From Saccharina japonica (taxonomy: Eukaryota > Sar > Phaeophyceae > Laminariales > Laminariaceae): DNA of 64,000 bases. Within the stretch, counting starts at the first letter, position 1. Each line of letters begins with the position of its first letter. Made by a program: the position numbers and the translations under genes. The stretch is taken from NCBI GenBank assembly GCA_008828725.1, contig MEHQ01000893.1:399259-463258 (forward strand), read 5' to 3'. The notes beneath the pieces are model-generated. The model worked only from the letters and a program-made list of their open reading frames with translations, made no database searches and was not told where the DNA came from. This document shows, in pieces, positions 10,066-20,625 of this stretch.

Positions 10066-11803
10066 TCTCTTCTCATACGAAGTATGCATTTGCAAGGATC
10101 GCGTAGTATACTGAAATGATCAACAGCACCACCTCGCCTCACATGGACCTGTGTTTGCAAGGGTGGACTACAGTAGTCCAAGACATGAGTAAACCACAGC
10201 AGTACCCTCTTGGCTCTGATGGCCTTCCGGTACCGGGCACTCGGCATCGTTGGTCTTTCTGTGTGGGCCGTACATCTGCACGGCGAGGCTAAGCCATCTA
10301 TCTGCCATTTCCCTCAAATATGAGGCGCCAGGTATGTAGCACAAAGTAGAGCCCGAGCGAGTCTTTCATTCATTCTTTTTTACATTTTATGGCAGGGTCA
10401 CAGGCTCCACCCTTTCTCTGTCCCGCATTGTATGTGTCATTTCGTTTTTGTTTCTCTGTCCCGCATTGTGTTTGTGTCAATTCGTTTGTTTTTTTTCTTG
10501 CGCAGCTCATCGGCACATCATCAGTCGTCGAGCTCCACGCCAGGGAGGATGTACCGGGCATGAAGTACGTATATATATACTCAGAATTCACGCCAAGGCG
10601 CCGCGGCTGAGGGCAGGCATTCGGTGCCATGTTTGACGATTCAAGTGCTGACGTCGAGCACACCGTTGAGAAAAAAAATGTGGATACTCGTTGGTGGGTA
10701 GTGTTAGGGTCCGAAGCATTCAACCACTGCTCGTGTTTCCTGCTGCCGGTAGGACTAGGGCTGAGCCTTGGGCTGGTGCCGGGGATTGATCTGGGGCTGG
10801 GGCTCGGGCTGGGCTCGGGCTGGAGATGGGGCCTTAGTCGGGGCTGAAACTGAGTCTGAGTCTGTGGCCGAGGTGGGGCTGAGGGCTGGGGCTTGGACGG
10901 GAGCCGGGGCCGAGATTGAATACACGGTGTCGCTTGTTGAATCTTTGAACGAATTTTGTGCGGACGGTCTTTTGGGGTACGAGCAGGGGTTGTTAGAGCA
11001 TCGGAAGTCGGGGGGGGAGATATCCCAGGAGGGGAATGCCTCCTCCGCATTTACAAAAATAATGTCAAGAAGAAGATTTTTCAACACAACCCGGTGTCTG
11101 TTCGATACCACTCACGCACGAAAGAAAGTAATATAGCCCATATGTGTGCAAAAACTGTGTCAAACTGTCCTCTGCCAGTATGCGGCGAATGGACGGAGAA
11201 CCAATATCGCCAGGGTGTAAAATAGTCCCCCCAGATAGGGAGGGCAGAAGCCGGGAGGGCACTGGGGCTCAAGGCAAGAATGGTGGTGGACGTGGAGTGG
11301 GGCAAGAGGGGAGATCCAAGGGAAACAGATCACAGCTCCACTGCGGTGTATCGGCTCGTGGGTAGGCCCCAGGAAAGTGGAAGGGGTTTAAGATCAATCG
11401 TAGGGGGGCATCGGGGGGAATGCATCACACCAGAAGCGATGGGGGGGTGGATGTAAGCATGTACTCACTGCCGAAGGGACTGCAAGGTTGGGCATTTCGC
11501 GTCCGCCGGTCGAGCTGATTGCAGGTCCCTACCGTTCCTTCCATTTTCGTGCGATTTTGCGTTTTATGTGGGCCGCGGCGATGCCTCGCTTCCAATCTAC
11601 CTTGTTTTTTTCCTGCGTCCTTTGCCGCAGGAGTCAACGAAACCGCGTGACCTTGACAACCCGGGTCATTTTTTTTTTGTATCGTTGTGCTTCCCTACTA
11701 CGGTATATACAGCTTGCACGATGTCTCGCTGCGCTTGGTGAAATAGCGACACTCCAACCAGCCATGCGACACATACATGCGATCGACGACGCATGCTACG
11801 GGT
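10066..11803 (+). repeat. Inverted-repeat arm B (native copy)
   Basis: This 1.74-kb arm is repeated in reverse complement at 15020-16757. The mirror coordinates sum to 26823 over the whole length and the translated ORFs differ by only two residues in 226. Its orientation matches U3 and U4, so I take it as the native copy. It contains the proline-rich tract of the unit. Confidence 0.85.
10370..11111 (-). pseudogene. Proline/serine-rich ORF region, U2 (doubtful coding)
   Basis: Overlapping minus-strand ORFs (226 and 118 residues) are rich in P, S, A and Q dipeptides, produced by a GGGGCTGGGGCT-like minisatellite at 10745-10920. One frame begins with NAEEAFPSWDIS, and equivalents occur at U3 35400-35720 (NAEEALPSWDVS) and U4 49971-50183 (NSEEALPSWDVS). 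That shared frame hints at a former exon. The rest of the frame drifts between units: stops and frame changes break it, and the downstream cysteine-containing segment (TSCPVRPPG in U3/U4) is in another frame here. No known domain. It could also be pure minisatellite DNA. Confidence 0.3.
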
Positions 11804-11950
11804 AGAGAGGTGCACCATTTGCCTTATAAGGGTGATCACTTGAGGAGCTCTATACCTCACCAGAAAACTGATTTGGGAGGAAAGCAAAATTGCTACCCGA
11901 TGAAAAATCCCATGGCCTAAGGGCCCATATTAACGAGTACAAAATGAATC
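11795..11950 (+). mobile_element. Truncated MITE-1 (M1) with a Harbinger-type end fragment
   Basis: It starts GCATGCTACGGGTAGAGAGG and runs through the family words CTTGAGGAGCTCTATACCTC and GCTACCCGATG. It is cut at GGGCCCATATTAACGAGTAC (11920-11939), a terminus of the Harbinger-like MITE seen at 14658-14865 and 40032-40240. Arm A begins directly after it, so this is a rearrangement breakpoint. Confidence 0.7.
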
Positions 11951-12215
11951 CACTGCCGTGATAGTAACGCGCTGCAGCGATGCAGCACACGGCTTTGCGT
12001 AAGACCGGAGCAGGATGTCCACCGCTTTCTTCATTGGGGAGGATGGGCCAAAACTTCATCGAACTCGTGTTTTTTTTTGGAGCGGTGGAGCTTTCGCGTA
12101 GGATATAAGGAATGGATATAGGTGGCGGGGCGCGTGTGGGATTTGTTTTGCCGGGTCTGCTTGTGCATTCGGCCGTGCAGGCTGCTCGGGTTAACGTGAA
12201 GAGGTGTAGATTGTA

Positions 12216-12505
12216 CAATCCGTTAGCAAGGATCTTTAAGGGGTGATTTTGTCTTTGAAAATTGGGTTCGTGTGGTCTGAAGTTCGGAAATGTGGTCCGC
12301 GATCGGAAAGTTCTGGCAAATTTTCTCACTAGTTTCAAAAGCGGCGCAGCCGCGTTTCTGGTCCGTTTTGGGTCATGTTTGGGGTCAGGGCTAGGGTTGA
12401 GTCTACGCCCGCGCCTTGATCCTACGAGGAGGTGCTCCCTACCGAGCAAAGCAATGCAATATACGGGAACAGCCCACCCGTATAAAGATCCTTGCGAACG
12501 GATTG
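12216..12505. mobile_element. Mariner-like MITE (TA target duplication)
   Basis: Terminal inverted repeats CAATCCGTTAGCAAGGATCT and, complemented, CAATCCGTTCGCAAGGATCT bound a 290-bp element. TA dinucleotides flank both ends (12214-12215 and 12506-12507), as expected for Tc1/mariner. It has no transposase. A mirror copy lies at 19027-19316 in the other arm. Confidence 0.65.
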
Positions 12506-13941
12506 TAATATATAGGAGCTCGTGAAGAGTGCCCTTCAGCGACGTAGCGAGTAACTGTTGGGAGAGACCGCAGTAGGCTGTCCACCGTTTTATTCATTGG
12601 GATAAAATGGATCAAACCTTCACCTAATTATTTTTTATTTTGTGGCGGTGGAGAGCACACGTATGGGGTAAGGAGTAGTAGAGATAAAGGTGTGGGGGGC
12701 GCGTGTCGGACGGATTATTTGCCGGGGGTCTGATTTTGCATTCACCGTGCCGAACTTGCGACATATGGCAAAAGGGGTATGAGCCGATCGCGGCCACGAC
12801 ATCATAGGGCGCAAGGGCCCGCCAGACACGCCTCCATGAGGTGGGCGGGCGAGGGATGCCACATGCTGCGCAAAAGAGCAGAACAGTCTGTACCACGGCT
12901 AATAGTTGGTTGTTTCTGCCGAAATTGGACGGTGATTTGGACCCCGCGTGTATTCTAGCAGTGTCTACTATATCTGGAGACTAGATGTTGCTTCTCTGTC
13001 TGCTCCTCGTGTGTGAGTTGGCTTCGGCTCGAGCCATTGCGCTACCACGGCATTGGCAGGCACCCTGAGAGGTCGCCACGATAAAATACCTTCAACCAAT
13101 TAGAACGGCAGACGTTCTTTAAGATCAATGGCCTGGTAACTATAGCCACTTAGGCGTGCGCTTTCGAGAAGAGACGATTAATGTATACCCCTTAGATTGA
13201 CTATGCTAGATATTGCCGCCGTGGCAACTCGGCTAGGCATACAGATGCAGTGGGCACCGGGGACAGTACGAGCGGCGTCCTTCGATGCTAGCAACTCTAG
13301 CCATATACCAGGTACCGGGTATGAGGTATGATACATTGCTGTAATCTACAGTATGTATTTCTCTATTTTGCGGGTTTCGTTGTTTTCATGATGTGCTAAG
13401 GCTTCTAATATAATGTCTCCCATTTGAGACCACTCGGGGGTCCTGTGTTTTGTCGCATTCAGCACGCCTGGGCGCGATTCCCCCGTCTACACGGCGTGGA
13501 GACGAGAAAATAACCAGCTGCAATCGGGATTTTTTCCGCATCACGAGAACGGACGGAAACCATCACTGGCACGTTGTATGTAGCAAACATCAGCACCATG
13601 TCGTGTTCGTGATTACATCACGAAGTTATTTTTCAGCAGCAGTGTACGCTGCGGTATCGGCACCCCACCCGTGAATCAGAATCGTGCCCTTTCCAGATTT
13701 GAGTAATGGCGAACTCTTGTGACGAAATTTCAGCTGCGATCAAAACGAATCGCTTTCAAGAAACTAGCTCGAGAAACCGAATATTCACTCCCCTCCTTCC
13801 TGAGGTTGACTCGCGTGTTTATTCCTTCCAGCTGAATCAATCGTTGTTTTTTTTCCGGCAGCAGCTCAATCGATAATGTATGCTCACCGTTTTGTGGTGC
13901 GTCCGCAGCATGGGAATGTCAAGTCTTGGCTTCTCGTGGGA

Positions 13942-14210
13942 GACGTGTGCTACGATAGAGGTTTAGGGTATACCTTTTTTTGGCTGAAACGCTTTTCTGA
14001 ATGACGGGACTCCTTAACCCAAAAACGTCGAAATTTCATTATTGTGTTGCAAAATTTGTCATTTTATACTTAGGCGATGGGATTGGTCATCGGGTCAGCT
14101 CATTGCTTTTCGTTCTCCAGCCCAGTTTTTGGGTGAGGTATAGAGATCCTATACTATAATCAAGTGAAACACCACCCTCAGAAAAAAAAGGCATGGTGCA
14201 CCTCTATTCG
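13942..14210 (+). mobile_element. MITE-1 copy with 26-bp flanking direct repeats
   Basis: The ends are GACGTGTGCTACGATAGAGG and GGTGCACCTCTATTC. The interior includes CCTTAACCCAAAA, CATCGGGTCAGC and CACCACCCTCAGAAAA. A direct repeat beginning GGAATGTCAAGTCTTGGCTT is present on both sides (about 13914-13939 and 14210-14236), far longer than a usual target duplication. The mirror copy is 17320-17590. Confidence 0.7.
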
Positions 14211-14531
14211 GAATGTCAAGTCTTGGCTTCTCGTGAGCTCTTGTGCACAAAGTATGACGGGAAGGCCGCAACATATAGTTCTCGAGCAGCGCTGTCATCT
14301 ACCTTACTTCTTCGAAAAACAAAAAAAACAGACGACCAAGGATTGTGGCACATCGCTGGTGTTTATGCCAGGAGGGGGGAACACTCAATTATCTAGGCTA
14401 TTCTGGAAGTCGGACTCCACTGCTGTATGCAGTGCATCACCCCCAAAAAGCTGGCTGCTCACCTGCTTTCAGATCGCGTGGAAATACCACTACTTCTCTG
14501 CTAGCCTCGCGGTGTTGCTCCAAGTCCGTCG

Positions 14532-15035
14532 GACGCGTGCTACGATAGAGGTGGGTAGCACTTTTTGACTGAATTCGTTTCTGAATGACGAGGCTCCTTG
14601 ACCCAGAATAATCGAAGTTTACTCCCTTGTGTTGCAATAACTTTCATTTTATAGTTAGGGCCCGTTTTAACGAAGAAAAAAAAAATCAATTTGGAAAAAA
14701 AAAAAAAAAAAAACGCTTTTCATTGGTCAGAACCCGCACCACCACCCAAGATTATACCCCAAGATCCTAATCTTTGGTGCTGGTGCGTGTGTTGACCAAT
14801 GAAAAGCGTATTTGAATTTTATTTTTTCCAAATTGAATTTGTTTTGTACTCGTTAATTCGGGCCCGTAACCCAAATTCGTCGGAATTGTATTGTTGTGTT
14901 GCACTACGAATGTTTCACTTTACACTTAAGGTTGTGGGATTGTTACTCGGGTAGCACGTTAGGCGAGGTATAGCGCGCTCCTCAAGTGATCGCCATTGGG
15001 AAATAAATGGGGCACCTCTACCCGTAGCATGCGTC
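14532..15035 (+). mobile_element. Composite MITE-1 (M2) at the centre of the inverted structure
   Basis: A left MITE-1 half (GACGCGTGCTACGATAGAGG to TTTTATAGTTA) is followed by a Harbinger-like MITE and then by a MITE-1 right part. That right part starts again at GTAACCCAAATTCGTCGG and ends CTACCCGTAGCATGCGTC. The internal MITE-1 segment with the GTGTTGCA word is therefore present twice, so the composite joins two MITE-1 copies. Confidence 0.65.
14658..14865. mobile_element. PIF/Harbinger-like MITE, copy without matching target duplication
   Basis: It begins GGGCCCGTTTTAACGAAG and ends CGTTAATTCGGGCCC, with an inner inverted repeat around CGCTTTTCATTGGTCA and TGACCAATGAAAAGCG. Its flanks (TTA left, GTA right) do not match, unlike the copy at 40032-40240, which supports a recombinant origin. 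A poly-A run of about 20 at 14694-14713 lies in it. Confidence 0.7.
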
Positions 15036-16757
15036 GTCGATCGCATGTATGTGTCGCATGGCTGGTTGGAGTGTCGCTATTTCACCAAGCGCAGCGAGAC
15101 ATCGTGCAAGCTGTATATACCGTAGTAGGGAAGCACAACGATACAAAAAAAAAATGACCCGGGTTGTCAAGGTCACGCGGTTTCGTTGACTCCTGCGGCA
15201 AAGGACGCAGGAAAAAAACAAGGTAGATTGGAAGCGAGGCATCGCCGCGGCCCACATAAAACGCAAAATCGCACGAAAATGGAAGGAACGGTAGGGACCT
15301 GCAATCAGCTCGACCGGCGGACGCGAAATGCCCAACCTTGCAGTCCCTTCGGCAGTGAGTACATGCTTACATCCACCCCCCCATCGCTTCTGGTGTGATG
15401 CATTCCCCCCGATGCCCCCCTACGATTGATCTTAAACCCCTTCCACTTTCCTGGGGCCTACCCACGAGCCGATACACCGCAGTGGAGCTGTGATCTGTTT
15501 CCCTTGGATCTCCCCTCTTGCCCCACTCCACGTCCACCACCATTCTTGCCTTGAGCCCCAGTGCCCTCCCGGCTTCTGCCCTCCCTATCTGGGGGGACTA
15601 TTTTACACCCTGGCGATATTGGTTCTCCGTCCATTCGCCGCATACTGGCAGAGGACAGTTTGACACAGTTTTTGCACACATATGGGCTATATTACTTTCT
15701 TTCGTGCGTGAGTGGTATCGAACAGACACCGGGTTGTGTTGAAAAATCTTCTTCTTGACATTATTTTTGTAAATGCGGAGGAGGCATTCCCCTCCTGGGA
15801 TATCTCCCCCCCCGACTTCCGATGCTCTAACAACCCCTGCTCGTACCCCAAAAGACCGTCCGCACAAAATTCGTTCAAAGATTCAACAAGCGACACCGTG
15901 TATTCAATCTCGGCCCCGGCTCCCGTCCAAGCCCCAGCCCTCAGCCCCACCTCGGCCACAGACTCAGACTCAGTTTCAGCCCCGACTAAGGCCCCATCTC
16001 CAGCCCGAGCCCAGCCCGAGCCCCAGCCTCAGATCAATCCCCGGCACCAGCCCAAGGCTCAGCCCTAGTCCTACCGGCAGCAGGAAACACGAGCAGTGGT
16101 TGAATGCTTCGGACCCTAACACTACCCACCAACGAGTATCCACATTTTTTTTCTCAACGGTGTGCTCGACGTCAGCACTTGAATCGTCAAACATGGCACC
16201 GAATGCCTGCCCTCAGCCGCGGCGCCTTGGCGTGAATTCTGAGTATATATATACGTACTTCATGCCCGGTACATCCTCCCTGGCGTGGAGCTCGACGACT
16301 GATGATGTGCCGATGAGCTGCGCAAGAAAAAAAACAAACGAATTGACACAAACACAATGCGGGACAGAGAAACAAAAACGAAATGACACATACAATGCGG
16401 GACAGAGAAAGGGTGGAGCCTGTGAACCTGCCATAAAATGTAAAAAAGAATGAATGAAAGACTCGCTCGGGCTCTACTTTGTGCTACATACCTGGCGCCT
16501 CATATTTGAGGGAAATGGCAGATAGATGGCTTAGCCTCGCCGTGCAGATGTACGGCCCACACAGAAAGACCAACGATGCCGAGTGCCCGGTACCGGAAGG
16601 CCATCAGAGCCAAGAGGGTACTGCTGTGGTTTACTCATGTCTTGGACTACTGTAGTCCACCCTTGCAAACACAGGTCCATGTGAGGCGAGGTGGTGCTGT
16701 TGATCATTTCAGTATACTACGCGATCCTTGCAAATGCATACTTCGTATGAGAAGAGA
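15020..16757 (-). repeat. Inverted-repeat arm B' (inverted copy)
   Basis: Reverse complement of 10066-11803. It stops at GAAGAGA, where the native arm continues with TGGCGCG, and is joined directly to MITE-1 M3. It carries the second copy of the proline-rich ORF (15712-16453, plus strand), which differs by a proline-to-leucine and an aspartate-to-glutamate change. Confidence 0.85.
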
Positions 16758-16763
16758 AAGAGA

Positions 16764-16998
16764 GGTGCACCATTTGCCTTATAAGGGTGATCACTTGAGG
16801 AGCTCTATACCTCACCAGAAAACTGATTTGGGACGAAAATGAAAGTGCTACCCGACGAAAACTCCCATGGCCTAACTATAAAATGAAAGTTATTGCAACA
16901 CAAGGGAGTAAACTTCGATTATTCTGGGTCAAGGAGCCTCGTCATTCAGAAACGAATTCAGTCAAAAAGTGCTACCCACCTCTATCGTAGCACGCGTC
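16764..16998 (-). mobile_element. MITE-1 copy (M3) at the right breakpoint
   Basis: It starts AGAGAGGTGCACCATTTGCC and ends CTATCGTAGCACGCGTC. The first 75 bp are identical to M1 at 11805-11879, after which the two diverge. M1 and M3 therefore look like the two halves of one pre-existing MITE duplicated around the inverted insert. Confidence 0.75.
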
Positions 16999-19581
16999 CG
17001 ACGGACTTGGAGCAACACCGCGAGGCTAGCAGAGAAGTAGTGGTATTTCCACGCGATCTGAAAGCAGGTGAGCAGCCAGCTTTTTGGGGGTGATGCACTG
17101 CATACAGCAGTGGAGTCCGACTTCCAGAATAGCCTAGATAATTGAGTGTTCCCCCCTCCTGGCATAAACACCAGCGATGTGCCACAATCCTTGGTCGTCT
17201 GTTTTTTTTGTTTTTCGAAGAAGTAAGGTAGATGACAGCGCTGCTCGAGAACTATATGTTGCGGCCTTCCCGTCATACTTTGTGCACAAGAGCTCACGAG
17301 AAGCCAAGACTTGACATTCCGAATAGAGGTGCACCATGCCTTTTTTTTCTGAGGGTGGTGTTTCACTTGATTATAGTATAGGATCTCTATACCTCACCCA
17401 AAAACTGGGCTGGAGAACGAAAAGCAATGAGCTGACCCGATGACCAATCCCATAGCGTAAGTATAAAATGACAAATATTGCAAGACACAAGAATTGAATT
17501 TCGACGTTTTTGGGTTAAGGAGTCCCGTCATTCAGAAAAGCGTTTCAGCCAAAAAAAGGTATACCCTAAACCTCTATCGTAGCACACGTCTCCCACGAAA
17601 AGCCAAGACTTGACATTCCCATGCTGCGGACGCACCACAAAACGGTGAGCATACATTATCGATTGAGCTGCTGCCGGAAAAAAAACAACGATTGATTCAG
17701 CTGGAAGGAATAAACACGCGAGTCAACCTCAGGAAGGAGGGGAGTGAATATTCGGTTTCTCGAGCTAGTTTCTTGAAAGCGATTCGTTTTGATCGCAGCT
17801 GAAATTTCGTCACAAGAGTTCGCCATTACTCAAATCTGGAAAGGGCACGATTCTGATTCACGGGTGGGGTGCCGATACCGCAGCGTACACTGCTGCTGAA
17901 AAATAACTTCGTGATGTAATCACGAACACGACATGGTGCTGATGTTTGCTACATACAACGTGCCAGTGATGGTTTCCGTCCGTTCTCGTGATGCGGAAAA
18001 AATCCCGATTGCAGCTGGTTATTTTCTCGTCTCCACGCCGTGTAGACGGGGGAATCGCGCCCAGGCGTGCTGAATGCGACAAAACACAGGACCCCCGAGT
18101 GGTCTCAAATGGGAGACATTATATTAGAAGCCTTAGCACATCATGAAAACAACGAAACCCGCAAAATAGAGAAATACATACTGTAGATTACAGCAATGTA
18201 TCATACCTCATACCCGGTACCTGGTATATGGCTAGAGTTGCTAGCATCGAAGGACGCCGCTCGTACTGTCCCCGGTGCCCACTGCATCTGTATGCCTAGC
18301 CGAGTTGCCACGGCGGCAATATCTAGCATAGTCAATCTAAGGGGTATACATTAATCGTCTCTTCTCGAAAGCGCACGCCTAAGTGGCTATAGTTACCAGG
18401 CCATTGATCTTAAAGAACGTCTGCCGTTCTAATTGGTTGAAGGTATTTTATCGTGGCGACCTCTCAGGGTGCCTGCCAATGCCGTGGTAGCGCAATGGCT
18501 CGAGCCGAAGCCAACTCACACACGAGGAGCAGACAGAGAAGCAACATCTAGTCTCCAGATATAGTAGACACTGCTAGAATACACGCGGGGTCCAAATCAC
18601 CGTCCAATTTCGGCAGAAACAACCAACTATTAGCCGTGGTACAGACTGTTCTGCTCTTTTGCGCAGCATGTGGCATCCCTCGCCCGCCCACCTCATGGAG
18701 GCGTGTCTGGCGGGCCCTTGCGCCCTATGATGTCGTGGCCGCGATCGGCTCATACCCCTTTTGCCATATGTCGCAAGTTCGGCACGGTGAATGCAAAATC
18801 AGACCCCCGGCAAATAATCCGTCCGACACGCGCCCCCCACACCTTTATCTCTACTACTCCTTACCCCATACGTGTGCTCTCCACCGCCACAAAATAAAAA
18901 ATAATTAGGTGAAGGTTTGATCCATTTTATCCCAATGAATAAAACGGTGGACAGCCTACTGCGGTCTCTCCCAACAGTTACTCGCTACGTCGCTGAAGGG
19001 CACTCTTCACGAGCTCCTATATATTACAATCCGTTCGCAAGGATCTTTATACGGGTGGGCTGTTCCCGTATATTGCATTGCTTTGCTCGGTAGGGAGCAC
19101 CTCCTCGTAGGATCAAGGCGCGGGCGTAGACTCAACCCTAGCCCTGACCCCAAACATGACCCAAAACGGACCAGAAACGCGGCTGCGCCGCTTTTGAAAC
19201 TAGTGAGAAAATTTGCCAGAACTTTCCGATCGCGGACCACATTTCCGAACTTCAGACCACACGAACCCAATTTTCAAAGACAAAATCACCCCTTAAAGAT
19301 CCTTGCTAACGGATTGTACAATCTACACCTCTTCACGTTAACCCGAGCAGCCTGCACGGCCGAATGCACAAGCAGACCCGGCAAAACAAATCCCACACGC
19401 GCCCCGCCACCTATATCCATTCCTTATATCCTACGCGAAAGCTCCACCGCTCCAAAAAAAAACACGAGTTCGATGAAGTTTTGGCCCATCCTCCCCAATG
19501 AAGAAAGCGGTGGACATCCTGCTCCGGTCTTACGCAAAGCCGTGTGCTGCATCGCTGCAGCGCGTTACTATCACGGCAGTG
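16871..19581 (+). repeat. Inverted-repeat arm A' (native copy)
   Basis: Native U2 copy of the 2.7-kb arm. It holds a MITE-1 (17320-17590) and a mariner-like MITE (19027-19316) in mirror positions to those in arm A. A segment at 18665-18900 (GTCGTGGCCGCGATCGGCTC) matches U3 37955-37975 (GCCGTGGCCGCGATCGGC) and U4 52648-52665, which places it within the unit repeat block. Confidence 0.8.
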
Positions 19582-20264
19582 GTTAGCTGATATCGGTATC
19601 AAACAACGAGCACCAGCCACCTTGTGCCCGGCCGGCTAAATAATACACCCAAATACATACCTCCAAGTATAATCCAAACAGCTTCTACGGCGCTGCTCGC
19701 TTTCTATATTTGTACAGTTCCGTCCGTACAGAGGAGGCGGCGAGCGAAGGTGATCGCAAGACAGTTGTGCCAGCCGGTCGGTGCTAAAATTCTAGTCTCC
19801 CGGACCAAAATCGTTCACTCTACACTACTCTACACAATATTTCTGTTATCATACATCATACCATACTCCACCTTTGAAGGTGGGAGCTCTAGCAGTTTAT
19901 CCTGTGGGTAGGATCGTACGCTTGTCGCTACTCGTAGTATACGCTACGCTAGGTACCAGATATCGGTATATATTTACTGAGCACTGCGAGGGGGTAAGGG
20001 GCTGTACCTGGGACCTCGCTCATACCCGGTAACAACAAAAAAAGCGGCTGAGGGTGCCCTTGTGCGGCGGCCTTGCTAACGACGTTGGCGAGGTCTGTTC
20101 GTATCAGGCAAGCAGGTCAATCAAGCAAGGGACAGGCAGGAAAAAGACAAAGGAAAAAAAAAGGGTCAGGCAGGATTAAGGATCAGCGGTATTCCATTCT
20201 TCCAGGTTGTCATGATAGATGATACGTCACTTCAAAATAATCTTAACATCAGATGCCCGACGTG
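19582..20264. repeat. Unit repeat block, U2 copy
   Basis: Continues the block begun at about 18640. Landmarks shared with U1, U3 and U4 are the AACGAGCACCAGCCAC word near 19603, the GGCGGCGAGCGAAG word near 19736, the GTGGGAGCTCTAG stretch near 19880 and the CAGGCAGG stretch near 20132. The TGAAGAAAGCGGTGGAC-type motif occurs at 19499 and in altered form at about 18935, so part of the block is duplicated in U2. Non-coding. Confidence 0.55.
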
Positions 20265-20269
20265 AAGCC

Positions 20270-20625
20270 ACTATTACAGGGGAACATCGCCCCGGTGGGC
20301 TAGCAGGTAACCACGAAGCCTGTGAGCGTCAAGGTTGCGAGTTCGAGCCCCGCCGAGTGCATGCTCGTAGGGACTTTTTCTTGCAAAAACATATCTTGAC
20401 TAGCCGAAAGCGCGAGAGCGTGAGTTAGCAAAATTCGATGAAAATCGACGAGCGTTGGGAAAGCTGAACCCTCTGCGCGGTAAAAATCAAGGCAAGAACC
20501 GTAGTGGGAGAGGAGGGAGAGGAGCCTACTTTGTGACCCTGGATCTGAGTTACGACTAGAGAGGGAGAAAGACGGAAGTGAGAAGATAATAAATGGGATG
20601 GAAAAAAAAAAAGAAAAAATAGTAA
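20270..20625 (+). mobile_element. tRNA-derived SINE, copy 1
   Basis: A tRNA-like head carries an A-box-like GGTGGGCTAGCAGGTAACCA (20294-20313) and a B-box-like GTTGCGAGTTCGAGCCCC (20334-20351). The body shared with other copies follows (AAAATCGACGAGCG, AAGAACCGTAGTG, TGACCCTGGATCTGAGTTAC), then an A-rich end at 20600-20620. The tRNA body is not a functional tRNA gene because no complete cloverleaf forms by eye. Related copies are at 34285-34655, 33690-33875 (inverted, 5'-truncated) and about 29010-29125 (fragment). Confidence 0.7.

Larger units (their letters stand above)
11951..14659 (-). repeat. Inverted-repeat arm A (inverted copy)
   Basis: This 2.7-kb arm is the reverse complement of 16871-19581 (mirror coordinates sum to 31530-31532). 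The 16871-19581 arm has the orientation found in U3/U4, for example CGCGAGTCAACCTCAG at 17717, 36709 and 51138, and continues into normal U2 context at 19582. The present arm is therefore the inverted duplicate. No gene in it. Confidence 0.85.

Noticed and set aside
20288-20352. Possible functional tRNA gene
   Set aside because: A- and B-box-like segments are present, but a full cloverleaf does not form and the sequence continues into a SINE body repeated elsewhere.
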